Shown one piece after another: positions 1-13,373 of a stretch of DNA of 64,000 nt. A program made the position numbers and the translations under genes. The stretch spans positions 76,303,232-76,367,231 of the forward strand of contig CAMZMU010000117.1 of assembly GCA_947311845.1 (NCBI GenBank), written 5' to 3'. Numbering within the stretch: the first letter of the stretch is position 1; each line of letters starts with the position of its first letter. The stretch comes from Poa pratensis (Eukaryota > Streptophyta > Magnoliopsida > Poales > Poaceae). Under the pieces are notes generated by a model, which did no database searches, was not told the origin of the DNA, and saw only the letters and a list, made by a program, of their open reading frames with translations.

Positions 1-2170
1 TAATATCCACACACTATGAGCTTGCTCGTGTGTATTCACAAGCGAGGATGTGTGTGTGTGTGTAAAAGACGGTGTTAGCTAGTAATCTCTTTTTATAACA
101 AAAGAAGTAAAAAATAAAGTTTTTTTTTACATGAATAAATATTTTCACATGATAATTTGATCATAAAATCCTATATTTTCACGTTTGACTGGTACAATCT
201 CCACGTACTTACGGTTCGGACTGGTGGCAGTAAACCGCGCGCTTGCATACATCTTGTACCAGATGTTAGCGCGTGACGGTGGCCGCGGCTCACAAGTACT
301 AGCAAAGGTCGTGTTAGGATTCCGTTGCGAATAATTTTAAGGCAGAAGGATCTGAATTTATGATATGCATTGTGTCGACATAGTACGGCGACCGGCCGGA
401 GGGAAGTTAGTTGGAAGCTCGATCGCGTCGTATCGGCTTGGCAACTGATTAGGGGGTAAACGGATAGGATAATTTCCGTATCGAATCAGTCGCCGAATCC
501 GTTTTAAAGAATCCATATCCGGTTCCGAAGAATCTGCCGGATAAGGATATCCGATTCCGAACTGAACACCCGGATACGGTATAGGATATGGTATATAAAA
601 TAGCATCCGAATATGAATTATCCGAATATTAATTAGGATTATCCGATGGTTATAATCCGAATAATCTGATTTTCTACCGAAATGTCTAAACTAACAGAGC
701 ACAATTTGTATTTAGTGAGTTGTGAAGTTCATTTGTGGAGCACAATTTGTAGTTAGTTCTATTTGTCAAAACTAATAGAGTACAACTTTGTTAGATTATT
801 ACGTTGTTGAGCTATTGTTTTTGGTTATGTGGGTTGATGATGTACATTGCGAATACCGATCCGAATAATTTTCTTTCCGCCCGAATCTGCTCCTTTTCCG
901 TTCCGAATCCGTGATTATATCTATCTGTCCCCAAATCCGCAACCGTTCATTATCCGATCTGAATCCGAGAAAAAAATATGGTAAAGAATATGATAGACGC
1001 AAAATTCGATCCGATCCGTTTACAACTGATGATAGATCCAGCGGGCAGTACACAAGACAAGCAGTAGGGCAGTACACTACGCGCGGCATTTTACAGGTAG
1101 TAATCCCTGATTACCGTACTGGCCGGTGTATGTATATATATGTACGTATGGTGATGACCGAGCCTAGTACTGCTGTTACCGGTACTCTATGGTCCCGCTG
1201 TCCCAGCCTGCGTAGACCGTTGATTTGCTGGCCGGACGGGAGGTCCCATCCCAGTTACATCCTTAGATCCAACACATTACATGTAGAGTAGAACTAACGA
1301 GACGTTTGCAGTACAAGATGATTTGATCGATCCGATCGGCCTGGGCATGTACGCTAGTACAGCTCCTTGCTGCTTGATTTACTACCCCGGGGGATCTCGG
1401 CAGTACAATATGCTTTCTGCCTCATGTGAATATCAAACTCCTCATTTTTCGAATCAGGGGCGTTACTCTAGGTTTTAATAGAACTTTTTTTTGGGGGGTT
1501 TTCTCTCGAATTTATTCGAGTGCTAAAGCAAGAGACCTGCACAGCAAAGCCAACTTTCATCTATCAAGGCGTTCTCATTTAAAAAAATTAAATTCTCCAA
1601 AGGATCTTTGATTTTTTTTCCTTGCGATTGCTAGACTTAGGTTGGTGTTTTTTTTAGATGAGGTATGTTCTTGATTTTGTTTCTGTGATAATCTGGTATT
1701 TTCTTGATTCAAATGGACTTTTGCTGCACAACTTCTAAATTTGAAATTCTTATGTTAGTTTGTCCTGTGCATGGGCTGAATCCCCCAGGCCCTGTTACCG
1801 TTTACCCTTTTTACTAGGCGTAGCCCAACTGGGTCTTTCCCATGCGCCTTCATTTCTGAGAGCACCTACGCACCGTTGACTGTTGTAGCCGACGCCGGTC
1901 AGGGCGGCAACTGCCGCAGCCACGACGCCAACCGCCTCGGCGCGCCCCCTATACTTGTTCAATCGCGACTCTCCATTCCACAAGCAAAACTACCCAGCAC
2001 CGCCACGCCCGAGAGACGCCGTCGCCGCGCGCACAGACGAACCACCAGCTGTCTCCGTAAATCGCATCACCGGAAATTCAAGCTTCTTCCTCAACTTGGC
2101 ACCACCTGGCTTTCTGGCTCGCCCGCCCACTCAGGTGAGCCCCTCATAAATTCCTACTCACTGTATATAC
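1..2170. other. gene-free left flank, AT-rich
   Basis: I see no credible gene. The open frames are short and overlap on both strands. The stretch holds a cluster of TCCGAAT-like motifs (listed separately) and a somewhat GC-richer patch near 1,860-2,140 with short overlapping frames but no recognisable domain. Confidence 0.5.
476..1030. repeat. cluster of degenerate ATCCGAAT motifs
   Basis: Motifs of the form TCCGAAT, ATCCGAT and their complements recur many times at about 476-670 and 840-1,020, separated by AT-rich DNA. A similar patch occurs near 25,505-25,700. This looks like a decayed transposon with subterminal motif clusters. The class cannot be assigned from sequence alone. Confidence 0.4.
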
Positions 2171-2300
2171 TACTCCCTCCGTTAACAAAGGGATGTCTCA
2201 ACCTAGCTCAAATTTGCATATATATCTAGACATGATTTAATGTGTAGATACATGTAAATTTGAGTTAAGTTGAGACATCCTTTTGTGAACAGAGTGTGTA
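2171..2300. mobile_element. Stowaway-type MITE, degenerate right end
   Basis: The left end reads TA followed by CTCCCTCCGT, the usual Stowaway terminal inverted repeat. The arms are inverted copies around GGATGTCTCAAC. The right end is degraded (AGAGTGTGTA). Length is about 130 bp. The Tc1/mariner-type superfamily has a TA target duplication. Confidence 0.7.
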
Positions 2301-2781
2301 GCGGATACACGGATCGTTTATCAACGGCCGATACGCTTTAAACTGGCATGCGCCGTGGGAGAAAGAAGATTTGGCACTGTACTGATTAGTTCATTACGGC
2401 ATCGATTTTGTCTCCGGCCCGGAGCAAGTATAAATTCGCCGGCTGTAGACTGTAGTACATACGAGTACTTAGTAATGGCGTGTTCTCCACCGTTTAGCAG
2501 TAGCAGCTAGCCAACTACACGTGAAGCCTCCTTACATATACAGCCATGAGCCATGGTCCGAAAGCACGGCTAGGAGTGCTGTTTTCGCGCGGTTCAAGGG
2601 ACGATCTCAAGGCCAGAGCGAGCGAGCGTGTCTCTCGTAGGACGGCAGTATGGGCGGCGGGTCGTCCAGCCAAATACTGTCGTAGTACTGCCTACCAAGC
2701 TGTAATGTGTCCAATTCATCTGAAGCGTACGTAGTATACGCCTTATGGATTGCACTTGCATGTACTGGGATGCAGAGCTTG

Positions 2782-2906
2782 TACTCTCCGTTTCAAATTA
2801 GATGACTTTCCATTTGTCTATATGCAGATGTATCTAGATGTGTAACAAGTCTAGATATATCCGTATCTAGACAAATGAAGTCATCTATTTTGGAACGGAG
2901 GGAGTA
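2782..2906. mobile_element. Stowaway-type MITE
   Basis: TA-flanked palindromic element of about 125 bp. The right end reads GGAACGGAGGGAG-TA and the left end is a slightly degraded CTCTCCGTTTC. The arms carry inverted copies of a TAGATGACTTTC/GAAGTCATCTA segment. It is very close in sequence to the element at 59,644-59,770, so they are the same subfamily. Confidence 0.8.
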
Positions 2907-5900
2907 GTATAACGTACATGAGAGCAGTAATTAAATCTTTCCTTTTTGAAAATAATAAAATCATGAATTCATGATCACTCCAATGATAAACGATGATCAT
3001 CTTCATCTCTAAACGGAGCTGTGACATTTTACTGCAAGTCGGAGGGGCACTGAACGCCTGCTACCTGTCGGATCAATGTTAGTATGCCGCCCTCAGTTAA
3101 TTTACAATCCGCTGCTGTAGAAAGCAGGCCAGGTGAGTTGCTGTCCAAGAAAAAGAGAAAAGCAGGCAGCTGAGCTGAAGATCCACACAGGGCTGGCCCA
3201 TGATCTGAACACAAAACGGCCTAGATCACACAAATCTGAATCGCTGTTCACTACATCCTGATCTGCAGCATGCATGGAGACGTACGGAGGCGCGCGTTCG
3301 TACTTCAAAGTTCAGACACCATAGACACACCTAACGCTAATAACTGAGGTTCATCCACATTTATCCTGTCGGGTGCCAGGCCCCTGACCCTGACCCCTAA
3401 GTGGAACAGAAAACAAATTAACAGATTGCGATTCGTATCTTCTGCTTGCAAATATTTAGTCTATGTTTGATCAAAATCAACAAAATTAGTTGGCACAGTG
3501 TGAATTTTTTTTTGTCTACGTTTGATCAAAATCAACAAATGTCTTATTATGTACTCGTTCCCTTCAAATGAAAGTACTAGAGCTTGTTGCTCCTTTTCAA
3601 TGTTTTTGGTGTACTATTCTTCATTTTAGAAAATATCTCTTGAGGGGCCCTTTGTCGTGGTTTCTTATGCAATTGGTTATATTTTCCCCGTACGACCTTT
3701 TTTTCTTTCTCCCCCATCTTGTTCATGCATGTAGATCCTGTGTGAGGTGGAAATCTTGAGAAGCTGGATTGGAGTTGTACTGAGCATTCGAGTAAGAGAT
3801 CACCTCCAATACGAAAATCAACACTTGTTACTCTTGGAGGTAGACACGTCATGTGAAGAAACCAAGATGTTTGTGAAAGTTGGTACCAAGAGAGGTGGGC
3901 TTCACATTTAATTGCAAGCCCTTGAGGAAATCTCACGCCGGTGTTGGATTTGATATTTCGGCCTAGTGATTTGCAAAAAATGATAAAAAAATATTCAATT
4001 CATCCCACTCTAGTAGATACCCTATATCCTCTTATAGCGAGTGGTGTAGTTTGGGTGTTGTGCTGGTTTGGCTGACCAAGGTGATGTTTTGCTCAGTAGT
4101 GCATTTGACCTAGTTTAGGTATGTAACTTGAACGTGTCATCGTTTTAGCATGGTTTTTCCTATTACTAACCGGTGTTTTAAACGCTATTTGGCCTGATTT
4201 TTCTCATAGACACGTCTAATTATATTCTACTTTGTGAACCACATAAACACTCAACTCGCTTGGTGGCGTTCATGAAAATAGATATGCATACTATGAAAGG
4301 GAATCTAGAGTTCTTATGGAGAATGAAATGAAGAAGGAATAGAACTATGACTGCAAGTGCCACAAATTAATGTTTCAGAGGCTGGGGTTATCCCCATTTC
4401 GGAAAAAAAATGAATGAACCTCGTGTTCTTCCCTAGAACAAGGATACACAAACTAGCTAACTTGTACTAGACTACGAGAACAGTGAATGGGAAGAAAAAA
4501 ACAAGTGGAAGTTTGTTGGTTAAATAATATGCCTTCTCCATTCTAGGAGAATGAGGTTCATGACTTACTGAATTAATTGGTCAAGATAAGGGGAACACTA
4601 TTTTGTCAGTAACTATTATATTGACTATCTAACAATGGGGCGAAGCAGAACGTTGAACATGGAAACTCGCATAGTTGATTATCGAATTAGCCTCAACTTT
4701 GTTTTAGGAAGATATTTTAGATTTATAACACAATCAAGAGTTTTGACTTAGAAAATCCAATATTTGCAAAATTACTATTATTTCACTTTAATATAAGGAA
4801 ATTCGCATGTATAGACCACCAGTGTGCATCCATAATGCAAAAGAGCAGGGATTTCAGAGGAGTAGACCTATAATGCTAACCCTGCATAATACAAATACAT
4901 TTGTCCAATTCTATTTGGCATGACGGTGTTTACCCTCTAAAATACAAATTAACTTTTCCATATTTTAGTCAATCATATGGATTCATGATCAAAGGTACAT
5001 AAATATTCATAAGAATAGTTACTACTGTTTTGAGTTGAAAAAAACAAATATTTGCTATCATGGTTAGATCATGACAATATCTAGGGTGAGGTTACGTGGA
5101 CGAGAAGAAAGAATGGGACTCCCCTCTTAGCTAATTTTTCTCATTTTAAAGTCACCTCGACGAAACCAAGACATGGCAAGAACCAGACAATTTTTTTGTG
5201 TTGAAACACTATTAAAAAGGTTATATTAACCACCACTTCTTAAAATTCACTTAGGATTGTGTATTATTAGTATTCTCTGTTTTGTATGAACAATTGGAGA
5301 ATAGACCTAAGGTTTTCTGCAACCAAAGAGGAGTTGACAAGGAAAATGCACACTATTATTGCTTCGCTTCTTTTTTTGGTTCATAGTTTCTTCAAGATGT
5401 GCGGGAGTGAGGACAGATGATGAAATTAACTATAATGAGTTTAATGACTTAAAGATGAATCACCAAGATACCATATTTCTTAGTAGTTGGACGGTATTCA
5501 AATTATGTAGGAATTGTTGAAGAAACACCAATAAACAAATCCCCATATTGAGGTGTTAACACAAATTCTTGGCTATCCCAAGTAAATATGCATTTTCATG
5601 TTGGCATATGTTGATGCCAACATGCGGATTGTGATGGAGTCACACCTGATTTCCTACCAAATGACATGTGTGTCAAACCAAATGACATGTGTGTCAAACG
5701 ACATCACAAAACATTAATTGCACTTAACATTATTAGCTGTCGCATGACAGCTGCCAAATCACCATGACATCTTTTGATTTGCAAAACGAATTGGGTTGAC
5801 GTGACGGCGTATTACGTATAATTAGAGCGAGCATTTCTCTTGGAACGAACGAAGTATCAGATCAAATCTCCGCAAAATTGTGCCGCCGTGGCTAGTATTT

Positions 5901-8900
5901 ATGTATGATCTTTCTCCCCTTGGGACTTAACATTGTTTTCCCATTAGCCACACTATTCGGAAAATAAGGTTAGTTACCTCATGCCCCTCCGTGTTTTCGT
6001 TGCAACTGGTTAGGCAGTGCTGGATTAGCCTTGGTACGCGAGAAGATTGTTCGTGCTTATTGTTTGCTTGCATATGTGATATGTGTTAAATCTCTTAGTT
6101 GTAGGATTTGTGACTTTGAGTAGAACTTGTTTGTATATGCTTATTGTTCCTCACCTTTGCGACATGGCGTCTCAGTTTTGAAGGATCATGGAACCCGGTG
6201 GCCCTTTGACAATGTAATAAGACATCTTCATTCCAAGTTTGGAGGTGCGAATGCTAATGGTTTCCATATACTTCTTTTTCCTTTTACGATTATTTTTCTT
6301 TGTGTTCTTGAAATATTATGTGAGGTCTGTTTTGTTTTTTGTTTGTATGAAGCAAGCTATAGTTTGCAGTATCGTGTTCTAAGTACAACTCATTTAGGTT
6401 TGTTTACATCTATATTGCTCTAGCCTGCATCAAATCATTCTCAAAAAGTTAGGTGTATCTTTTGTATTGTTATTATGCGAGAGTGCCTTACTAATCACAT
6501 GAGTGAAATAACAGGTTAAAATTCTTGATATGGAGACAATTAACAGCTTAGATTAAGTAGTCCGAGGAAATACCTACATAAATCCCCTTAGATCTAACTG
6601 ATTCTTGGTCCGAGTTGTGTGAGCATATTGTCTATCACTTGCCGTGTTAGCATTTTACTGATCTGGATGTGGGCAAACAGAAAAGTAGAGTAAAGCCACT
6701 AGTTCTTATGGAAAGAAATTATCGTACTTGCTGCTAACACGGAAAAATTACAAAGAAACATAATCCTTATTGATGGGCTTAGCTATTTTTAAGGTGGGGG
6801 CAATACAAGTTTAGTCATGATGAAACGAACTCGTATATTGTTTCTTTACATTAAGTCGTTTTTTTTTATAGTCGGCTGGTTGACGCAGCGGGAGGTCATT
6901 ATCATTCTAAACCCACAAAGAAAATACAAATTTGAAAATACAGTACAAAAACAGTCTTGATTTACAAATGCTCAGAACCCGTCATAATTCGTGCATTTAA
7001 TCACTACATTAATTTAGAAGATTGTGCAGAGATGATTAATTGAAAATATTTAAACCAGCAACACATGATCAATTGAGAAGATTTAAACCTGCAGCGCACC
7101 ATCTCCACCATTCAGTGAACACATCCTTGCAAAAAGAAAAAGGAAATTAATACTTTGCCAAAAAAAAAACAGTCATTGATTTTCTCTATTGTAGTATACC
7201 AGCACATGTGTCATTTAAGATGAAAATATTAATGGGTAATCACGTGATTATTACTTCTTAAATCACTCTCTCACAAAACACCAGCTGCATTCACTCAGGA
7301 AAAAAAAACTTGCTCATTTACTGGCGCTGAATGTGCAAACGACCACTGAATTCTGGGGCAACCAGACTGGATTTCTTCAGGGACACCCCAGCACTAGCAG
7401 CATATCGGTCGGCTGGTCCGATGTCTGATCACACTCACTAACTTCCATGGTCCAGTAGTGCGGCCATAGTTCTGAATTCCAGAGCGCGCGTCGGCCGGCA
7501 TGCAGAAACACATGGAGTAGATACTAGATGTGTTTTAGTAGGCGCGAAGGAGTATGAATTGGAGTGGACCATGAACATAAAATTCTCTTTGTATTCATCC
7601 GTGTAGTCACGCCAGCACAGAAAGTGAATACACCCTCCAGCAAAATAAATACTACCTATTTTTACTTTTTAAGTAATAAAACTCCCTTTATCGAAAAAAA
7701 AACTACCTCCTGCTGTCAAGGAAATTAATGTTTTAGATACTGATATCTTACGCGGCAACTTTAATCACTACTACCATTTTGTATTTTAATTTATTTTCAG
7801 ACCGTCGTGGCCAACCAGGACCCTCCGATGCGCTTTACGAACAGTGCTGATTTTTTTTCCTGGCCTTCGCTAATTTTGAATCTAGTCTCCCCAAACGCAG
7901 CTCGAACGCTTTAAGATCCTTGCTAGTTTTTAATCTATCATCCAAGCGTAATGTATGGGTATTGTACGTTTATCCACTGATTTAGTACATAAGTAGTAAA
8001 AAGTAATGCTTATGTTTTTAGCAAAAAGCAAAATGATTGGAGTCACTCAAGGAGAGTAAGTGAAGAGGATTCTTTCAAGGAAGATATCTAAAAGTAATTT
8101 TTGATTGATTTATTAAAAAATATTAAAGGGTACATGATACTTGAAATTTTGTCTCAATTAGAGCCGGCCTCTACTGGCCAGTCCTAGCATAATGTTGTCC
8201 AAGATTCCACACAATATTGCTAAGCCCAAACCATGCTCCGTGACGACGAATAGTATCACATACGTATAAATTTCATACCGATAAGTATGCTGATGTATTT
8301 CTATCCAAGTCTTCGGGGGATATCCTAGAACACCCATACATTGTCAAATAGGGGAAGGACTCGGACCAAATAAGGAAGGTGTCAACTAGGATCCATATTA
8401 AACCCTACTGAAGAAGATTTTCCTTAGGTCACTCGGTGTCGTATGAGGAGCCCAACTCGGAGAAGATCAAGCTTTGGGACGACATATGTATATAACTGTC
8501 ACGGAGGCCACACCAAGAGCCAAATGGGACAAGCAATACCACATCAAGACACATGACACATCCCATTTGGAGGAGTACTTCCGCCAAGACCAGTTTAGAT
8601 CACATTTACACTAGTTCAACCCATGTAATCCTTGAGAGATTAGAAGGTTAGAAGGCAAGATATTGTGTTTTTACCCATTAGAAGGCCTCAACATGGGAAA
8701 GCCATGCATCTTGCCTCTCCGATTTAGAGAGGAAAATAATCTACTCGATAACTATACTTAATGTCATCAACAATTATAGGACCAAGTCTATGACTACAAG
8801 AATACGAATATTAATTAGGATGGGTGTCAAAAGACGATCATGATGCGGTTTAAGCCCGAATCTATAAAGCAGTATGTGGCGAAGAATAAAGTGAAATGGA

Positions 8901-10799
8901 GGAAAAAACAAGAGGAAATGAAAACACAAGTGAGAGGAAAATAAATCCGAAGTAGAGAGAAAAGGTTAAGGATCCAAGCATCTTTAATCTCCTCCCTTTA
9001 AGCTAGATATATTCTTGGATGATCCAGCCTCATATTATTCCAAAGACCATATCTAGGATGAACATTCCTCGTGATCTAGGGAGACATTCAGTTGATAGAA
9101 AGAAAAAGGAGGGTGTCTTGTTTTTTGTACCTTAAAGATGATCGTTCTCTGAGCACTTTGCATGCTTAGCACGCTTTATAATATTCACCGCCAAAAGAAG
9201 TGATTAGGACCTCTCTCCCCCCACAGGGAAAAGGGAATCTCATTCCTCCAAGGTGGTCACTAATTTAATCTCCAAACCGTGAGATTCCATCATGTGTGCC
9301 CTAATCCTAACTCCCTTAGTGCAGCTAGCTTCGCATGTGTTGTTAAAGAAAGACTTGGCGCGCAGCAATTTTCTTTTAGTTCAGTTAGAGGATAACATCA
9401 TGCCACCATCACTAACCCTAGGAATTCAGACAAGCAAACAAAAAAAAAGCTGCAGGATCCAAGGCTAGGGCGCCTAAGTGGGCCTAATGACAGTAATATA
9501 TTTGCTCACCCCAAGGTGATGCATGCAGTAGGTGCTAGCTCAAATCATCATGCAAATGGCCTATGATAAGAATCTCTGAGGTGGGCATCTTGTGCCTACA
9601 GACAGTAGTACTATGTGTGAGTGATGCACAGTAAACTAAGCAGCTCTAGGCATTGCTGCTTAATTAGGACACAATTGTCAGTCTAATCAGGGGTGCTGGC
9701 CCAAAACGGAAGGCGGTAACCAAATCGCGTGCCCCTAATCCGGGTTGGATCGGGGTTGGTGGTTGCCGGTGCTGTGGCTCATGACATGTGTTGGTTCTTC
9801 TTCACAGCCTGCAAATCTGAACGCCGTTGTGTTTTCTTTTGCACCTTTCCAGGAATCAGTGGATGATTGGTTAGTGGTTTGGTCATGGGGGGTATCATTA
9901 GGACAGGGGGCGTGTGGTAGTCAACTCTTAGGGCACAATGATGCATCCTGTATGATACAGACAAACCCACTATATATCCCTCTGCTAAAGCCTGACGACT
10001 CATGCTGGAGCTTTTCAAAGACAACTTTGTTTTTTTTTGCGAGGTAGAATTACAGTTACACCCAGCCAAGTTTCTTACAGAAAAGCCCAGAAAACAAGAA
10101 AATTACAACAAGGTCCATCCGAGCTCTGGCTTCGTCTTCGTCAAGCAGGACGCTGCGCCGGCGAATCTCACCGCACGACCTCCGATGGCTTGGACTGGGA
10201 GGCTCCCCAACACGGAGAAGAAGTCGACGCTCCTCGGTGCAAGCACCTCCACCCTGCACAACGATCGACGACGCCACCTTGGCCGCCAAGAACTGCAAAC
10301 TCCAGGTCGTCAGACGCCAGATCCGCCACCACGCGGAGTCCGGCGAAGGGGATACCCTGTCGAGCGCTCCGCAGAGCCGTGAACCAGGGCGCGACGGAAG
10401 ATCCGCGGCGAAGCTCCTCGGAGCTATACCTTGCATGCATCCTGCTTATTATGCCATGTTACATCAAGAGCAATTAGGCATGCAAATGTACTATGGTTGT
10501 AGTTTTTTTTTTTGCAGTTTACTATGGTTGTAGTTTGAAAGAACTAACTAGTGCAGCGTTTGCCATGTGAAAAACTAAAGTACATTCATACTACAAGTCA
10601 ATCGGCCGCAGTTATGGCCTGTGATCAGGGGAAACTGTCCGATCGTGAATTGATATCTTCCGACACTGTATTTGATAGTGCGCTTGCTTTCGCATGACGA
10701 TTAAATGCCCAGAGGCAGCACAAGGGTTTTGTGAACGGGTAGGGTAGTACATAGAGCCCATGAGGACATTTAATTAAGTGCCTAACTCCATCCATTCTT
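2907..10799. other. long gene-free, AT-rich repeat-derived stretch
   Basis: No supported gene in almost 8 kb. Only isolated short frames occur, such as a hydrophobic one at 6,127-6,423 with no recognisable domain. Small local duplications are visible (ACCAAATGACATGTGTGTCA twice near 5,657 and 5,678; a GTTTGATCAAAATCAACAAA block twice near 3,470 and 3,520). A GC-rich block at about 10,040-10,430 next to a T-run at 10,027-10,036 could be the 3' part of a LINE lying on the minus strand. I see no matching target duplication. Confidence 0.45.
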
Positions 10800-12299
10800 C
10801 TCTGTCTCTCTCTTCTGACAAGAGCGATGAGAGATAAAGGGAGGCGCAAAACTATCGATCTTTTGGGTGTTAAGACAAGCAAGCAACCAGAAATCACAGT
10901 GGAGGCATGTTCGTGCTGTTCCCTTCATCTTCTCTCTCTCCCTCTCCGTCTAGCTCGTCCTGCTTCTGACACACAACGGCCTCCATCACTCTGTGAAGTA
11001 AGCTTGGGATTCCTGATAGTGCAAGCAAAGCAAGCACCAGACACACACCAGTATTATTTCCTCTCCATCAGTCCATCTCTCTGCCTCACACACATCTCTT
11101 CACCTCTTTTATTTTGTTCATTACATCACAGGCCGGGGAGCACTAGAAAACAGCCTGGCCTTTGACATCTCGCCGAGCTGAGCTGAGCTTCTGCCTCTTT
11201 CTTCTCCTTCACCTCTCCTCTCTGGCTAACCATAAGCATTCCATCTCTATAATTCCACTTATTTCTCTCTGTTGGCACTTTGTGGATGTGCCTCTAGGCC
11301 CTAGGCCCCTGGTCACCTCACTGCAATGGTGGAAGCTGCAAAGGCTGGAGGCCTTGCCCCTTCTTTGTCCTCTTGATTAGCCCTTGACAAAACAAGGTTT
11401 GTTCGCTTTTGGTCTCTTGGTCTCTCTACCCTCCTCGTCTCCACTGTTCAAGCAGTGCTCTAGCTGGTCTCTCTGTAGTCTGTATCACACACACATAAAC
11501 ACAAAACATCTGTCCATGGAGCGCCTCCTCCTGCTTGTTCTTGTGTGTGTCTGGTTCCAGGGGAGAAGAGGTGTTTGTAAGAGAGACGAAGGGGGAGAGA
11601 GGTCAATGGCTGGTCCATACGTTTAGTCGACAAAGAATTAAAAAAAACTAGCAGCTTGCTTGTGTACTTCTAGTGGTGGTGGTGCGTACTCAGCACTAGA
11701 AGTAACTAGTAAAACTTGCATTCAGTAACAAGAGCTCCCACAGAGTAAACCCTCCCGTTTGCCAAGAACAACCCCACTGTTCGTCATCCTTCCATTTCCT
11801 TCTTGCATCTAGTGAGTATAGCAGCTCAAGCTTCTCCGTCCTTCTTCTAATCTATCTTGATTGCATGGGGAGGGGGCACAGCCCAACAAAGTAGAGGCTA
11901 ATCTAGATAGGGGTCGGAAGATATTGTTTGTATTTATTTGTATGGTGTAATTGAGCATTTTAGCTAGATTACTTGCCTTTCCTCCATCTTGGAGTTTGCA
12001 AGTGGTGGCAGTATCTTCTTGATAAGGTCCCCAAGATCCCACACCGTGCACCTCTCTCTCACCTCAGCTTCCTTTTTGTTCTCCACTCCCTCTCTCTCCC
12101 TCTCTCGCTATCTTTCTTTAGTGCCTTGTGTTGAAAGTCCCAAAAACACAGAATTTTTGTTGCGTCCGTTGTGAGTTGGAGGTGCCATTGGCCTTTTCTT
12201 GCTCTCATGGTTTCCATTGTGCAGTTGCAGAGAAGACGAACAGAAGCAGCAGCTGCAGCAGCAAGAAGCATCGTTTCAGAGGGAGGGGGAGAAAGCAGG
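10800..12299 (+). promoter_or_regulatory. 5' upstream region and leader of the ZF-HD gene
   Basis: The 1.5 kb before the ZF-HD start codon is rich in CT tracts, for example 10,920-10,960 and 12,050-12,120, as is common in plant promoters and 5' leaders. It holds many short ATG frames. One ATG at 12,207 is in frame with the main ORF, with no stop before the chosen start. The transcription start and any leader intron cannot be placed from sequence. Confidence 0.4.
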
Positions 12300-13373
12300 A
12301 TGGATCTCTCAGGGGCCCGAGGCGAGCTCCCGATCCCAATGCACACCGCCGCATCGCCCTACGGTGGGGTCATGCCCATGGAGCTCCACCATGACCATGG
12401 GAACCACAACGGGCAGTCCCAGGCTCAGGGGATGCCGTCGTCGCCGCCTGCTGCTGCGTCGGAGGACAGCTCTGGGAAGAAGCGCTCGGCGCTGGTGGTG
12501 GCCGGCGCAGGCATTGGCGGCGGACCGGCGGTGAAGTACCGGGAGTGCCTCAAAAACCATGCGGCCGCCATCGGCGGCAACGCCACCGACGGGTGCGGCG
12601 AGTTCATGCCGAGCGGCGAGGAGGGCTCGCTGGAGGCGCTCAAGTGCTCGGCCTGCGGCTGCCACCGCAATTTCCACCGCAAGGAGCTGGACGACTTGGA
12701 CGGCGACAGCTGCGCCGCCTCGCACGGCTACGGACACGGCCACCGCGTCGGCCGCCGCCTGCTCGGCCCCGCCATGCCGCTCCACCACAAGAGCAGCGGC
12801 GGCCTCCTCGTCACCGCCGACCACTACGGCGGCGCCTACGCCACGCCGCGCGCGCTCCCTCCGCCGCCCCATCCGCTGGGGCAGCACCACCACCAGATCA
12901 TCATGCCGCTCAACATGATCCACACGTCGGAGTCGGACGAGATGGAGATGGACGGCAACGGTGGCGTCATGGGCGACCCGCTAGGCTCTGGCGGTGGCGG
13001 ATCCTCCTCGTCCAAGAAGCGCTTCCGCACCAAGTTCACCGCCGAGCAGAAGGCGCGCATGCTGGACTTCGCGGAGCGCGTGGGGTGGCGGCTGCAGAAG
13101 CTCGACGACGCCATGGTGCAGCACTTCTGCCAGGAGATCGGCGTCAAGCGCCGCGTCCTCAAGGTCTGGATGCACAACAACAAGCATAACCTCGCCAAGA
13201 GGCCGCTCCCGGCCTCGCCGCCGCAGCAGCAGCCACACCCAATGCCAATTGCGATGCAGTCGCCGCCGATGCCAATGCAGATGCCGATGCCGATGCCGAT
13301 GCCCGTGCAGCCATCGCAGCAGCCCGGGCCGTCCTTCCACCGCGAACCGAGCTCCCCGCCCAAGCACGAATGA
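12300..13373 (+). CDS. zinc-finger homeodomain (ZF-HD/ZHD) transcription factor
   Basis: Single-exon 357-residue protein of the plant-specific ZF-HD family: nuclear factors that dimerise through an N-terminal C/H-rich mini zinc finger and bind DNA through a C-terminal homeodomain. The ZF-HD dimerisation domain covers about residues 78-130 ([12 protein letters not shown], then [18 protein letters not shown]; the Cys/His ligands are present). The homeodomain is about residues 239-302 ([13 protein letters not shown], then [16 protein letters not shown]); the recognition-helix residues W-MHNNKH are intact. Between them is a His/Gly-rich linker. The C-terminus is a Pro/Met/Gln-rich tail with PMPM repeats. 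I chose the ATG at 12,300 because MDLSGA..ELPIPMH is a typical grass ZHD start; an in-frame ATG at 12,207 would add 31 residues. Minus-strand frames across the gene are GC-driven shadows. The family is certain; the exact ZHD number is not. Confidence 0.95.
   Translation: MDLSGARGELPIPMHTAASPYGGVMPMELHHDHGNHNGQSQAQGMPSSPPAAASEDSSGKKRSALVVAGAGIGGGPAVKYRECLKNHAAAIGGNATDGCGEFMPSGEEGSLEALKCSACGCHRNFHRKELDDLDGDSCAASHGYGHGHRVGRRLLGPAMPLHHKSSGGLLVTADHYGGAYATPRALPPPPHPLGQHHHQIIMPLNMIHTSESDEMEMDGNGGVMGDPLGSGGGGSSSSKKRFRTKFTAEQKARMLDFAERVGWRLQKLDDAMVQHFCQEIGVKRRVLKVWMHNNKHNLAKRPLPASPPQQQPHPMPIAMQSPPMPMQMPMPMPMPVQPSQQPGPSFHREPSSPPKHE

Noticed and set aside
12309..13367. Long minus-strand and alternate-frame ORFs across the ZF-HD gene
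   Set aside because: They are GC-rich shadows of the real frame, with no domains.
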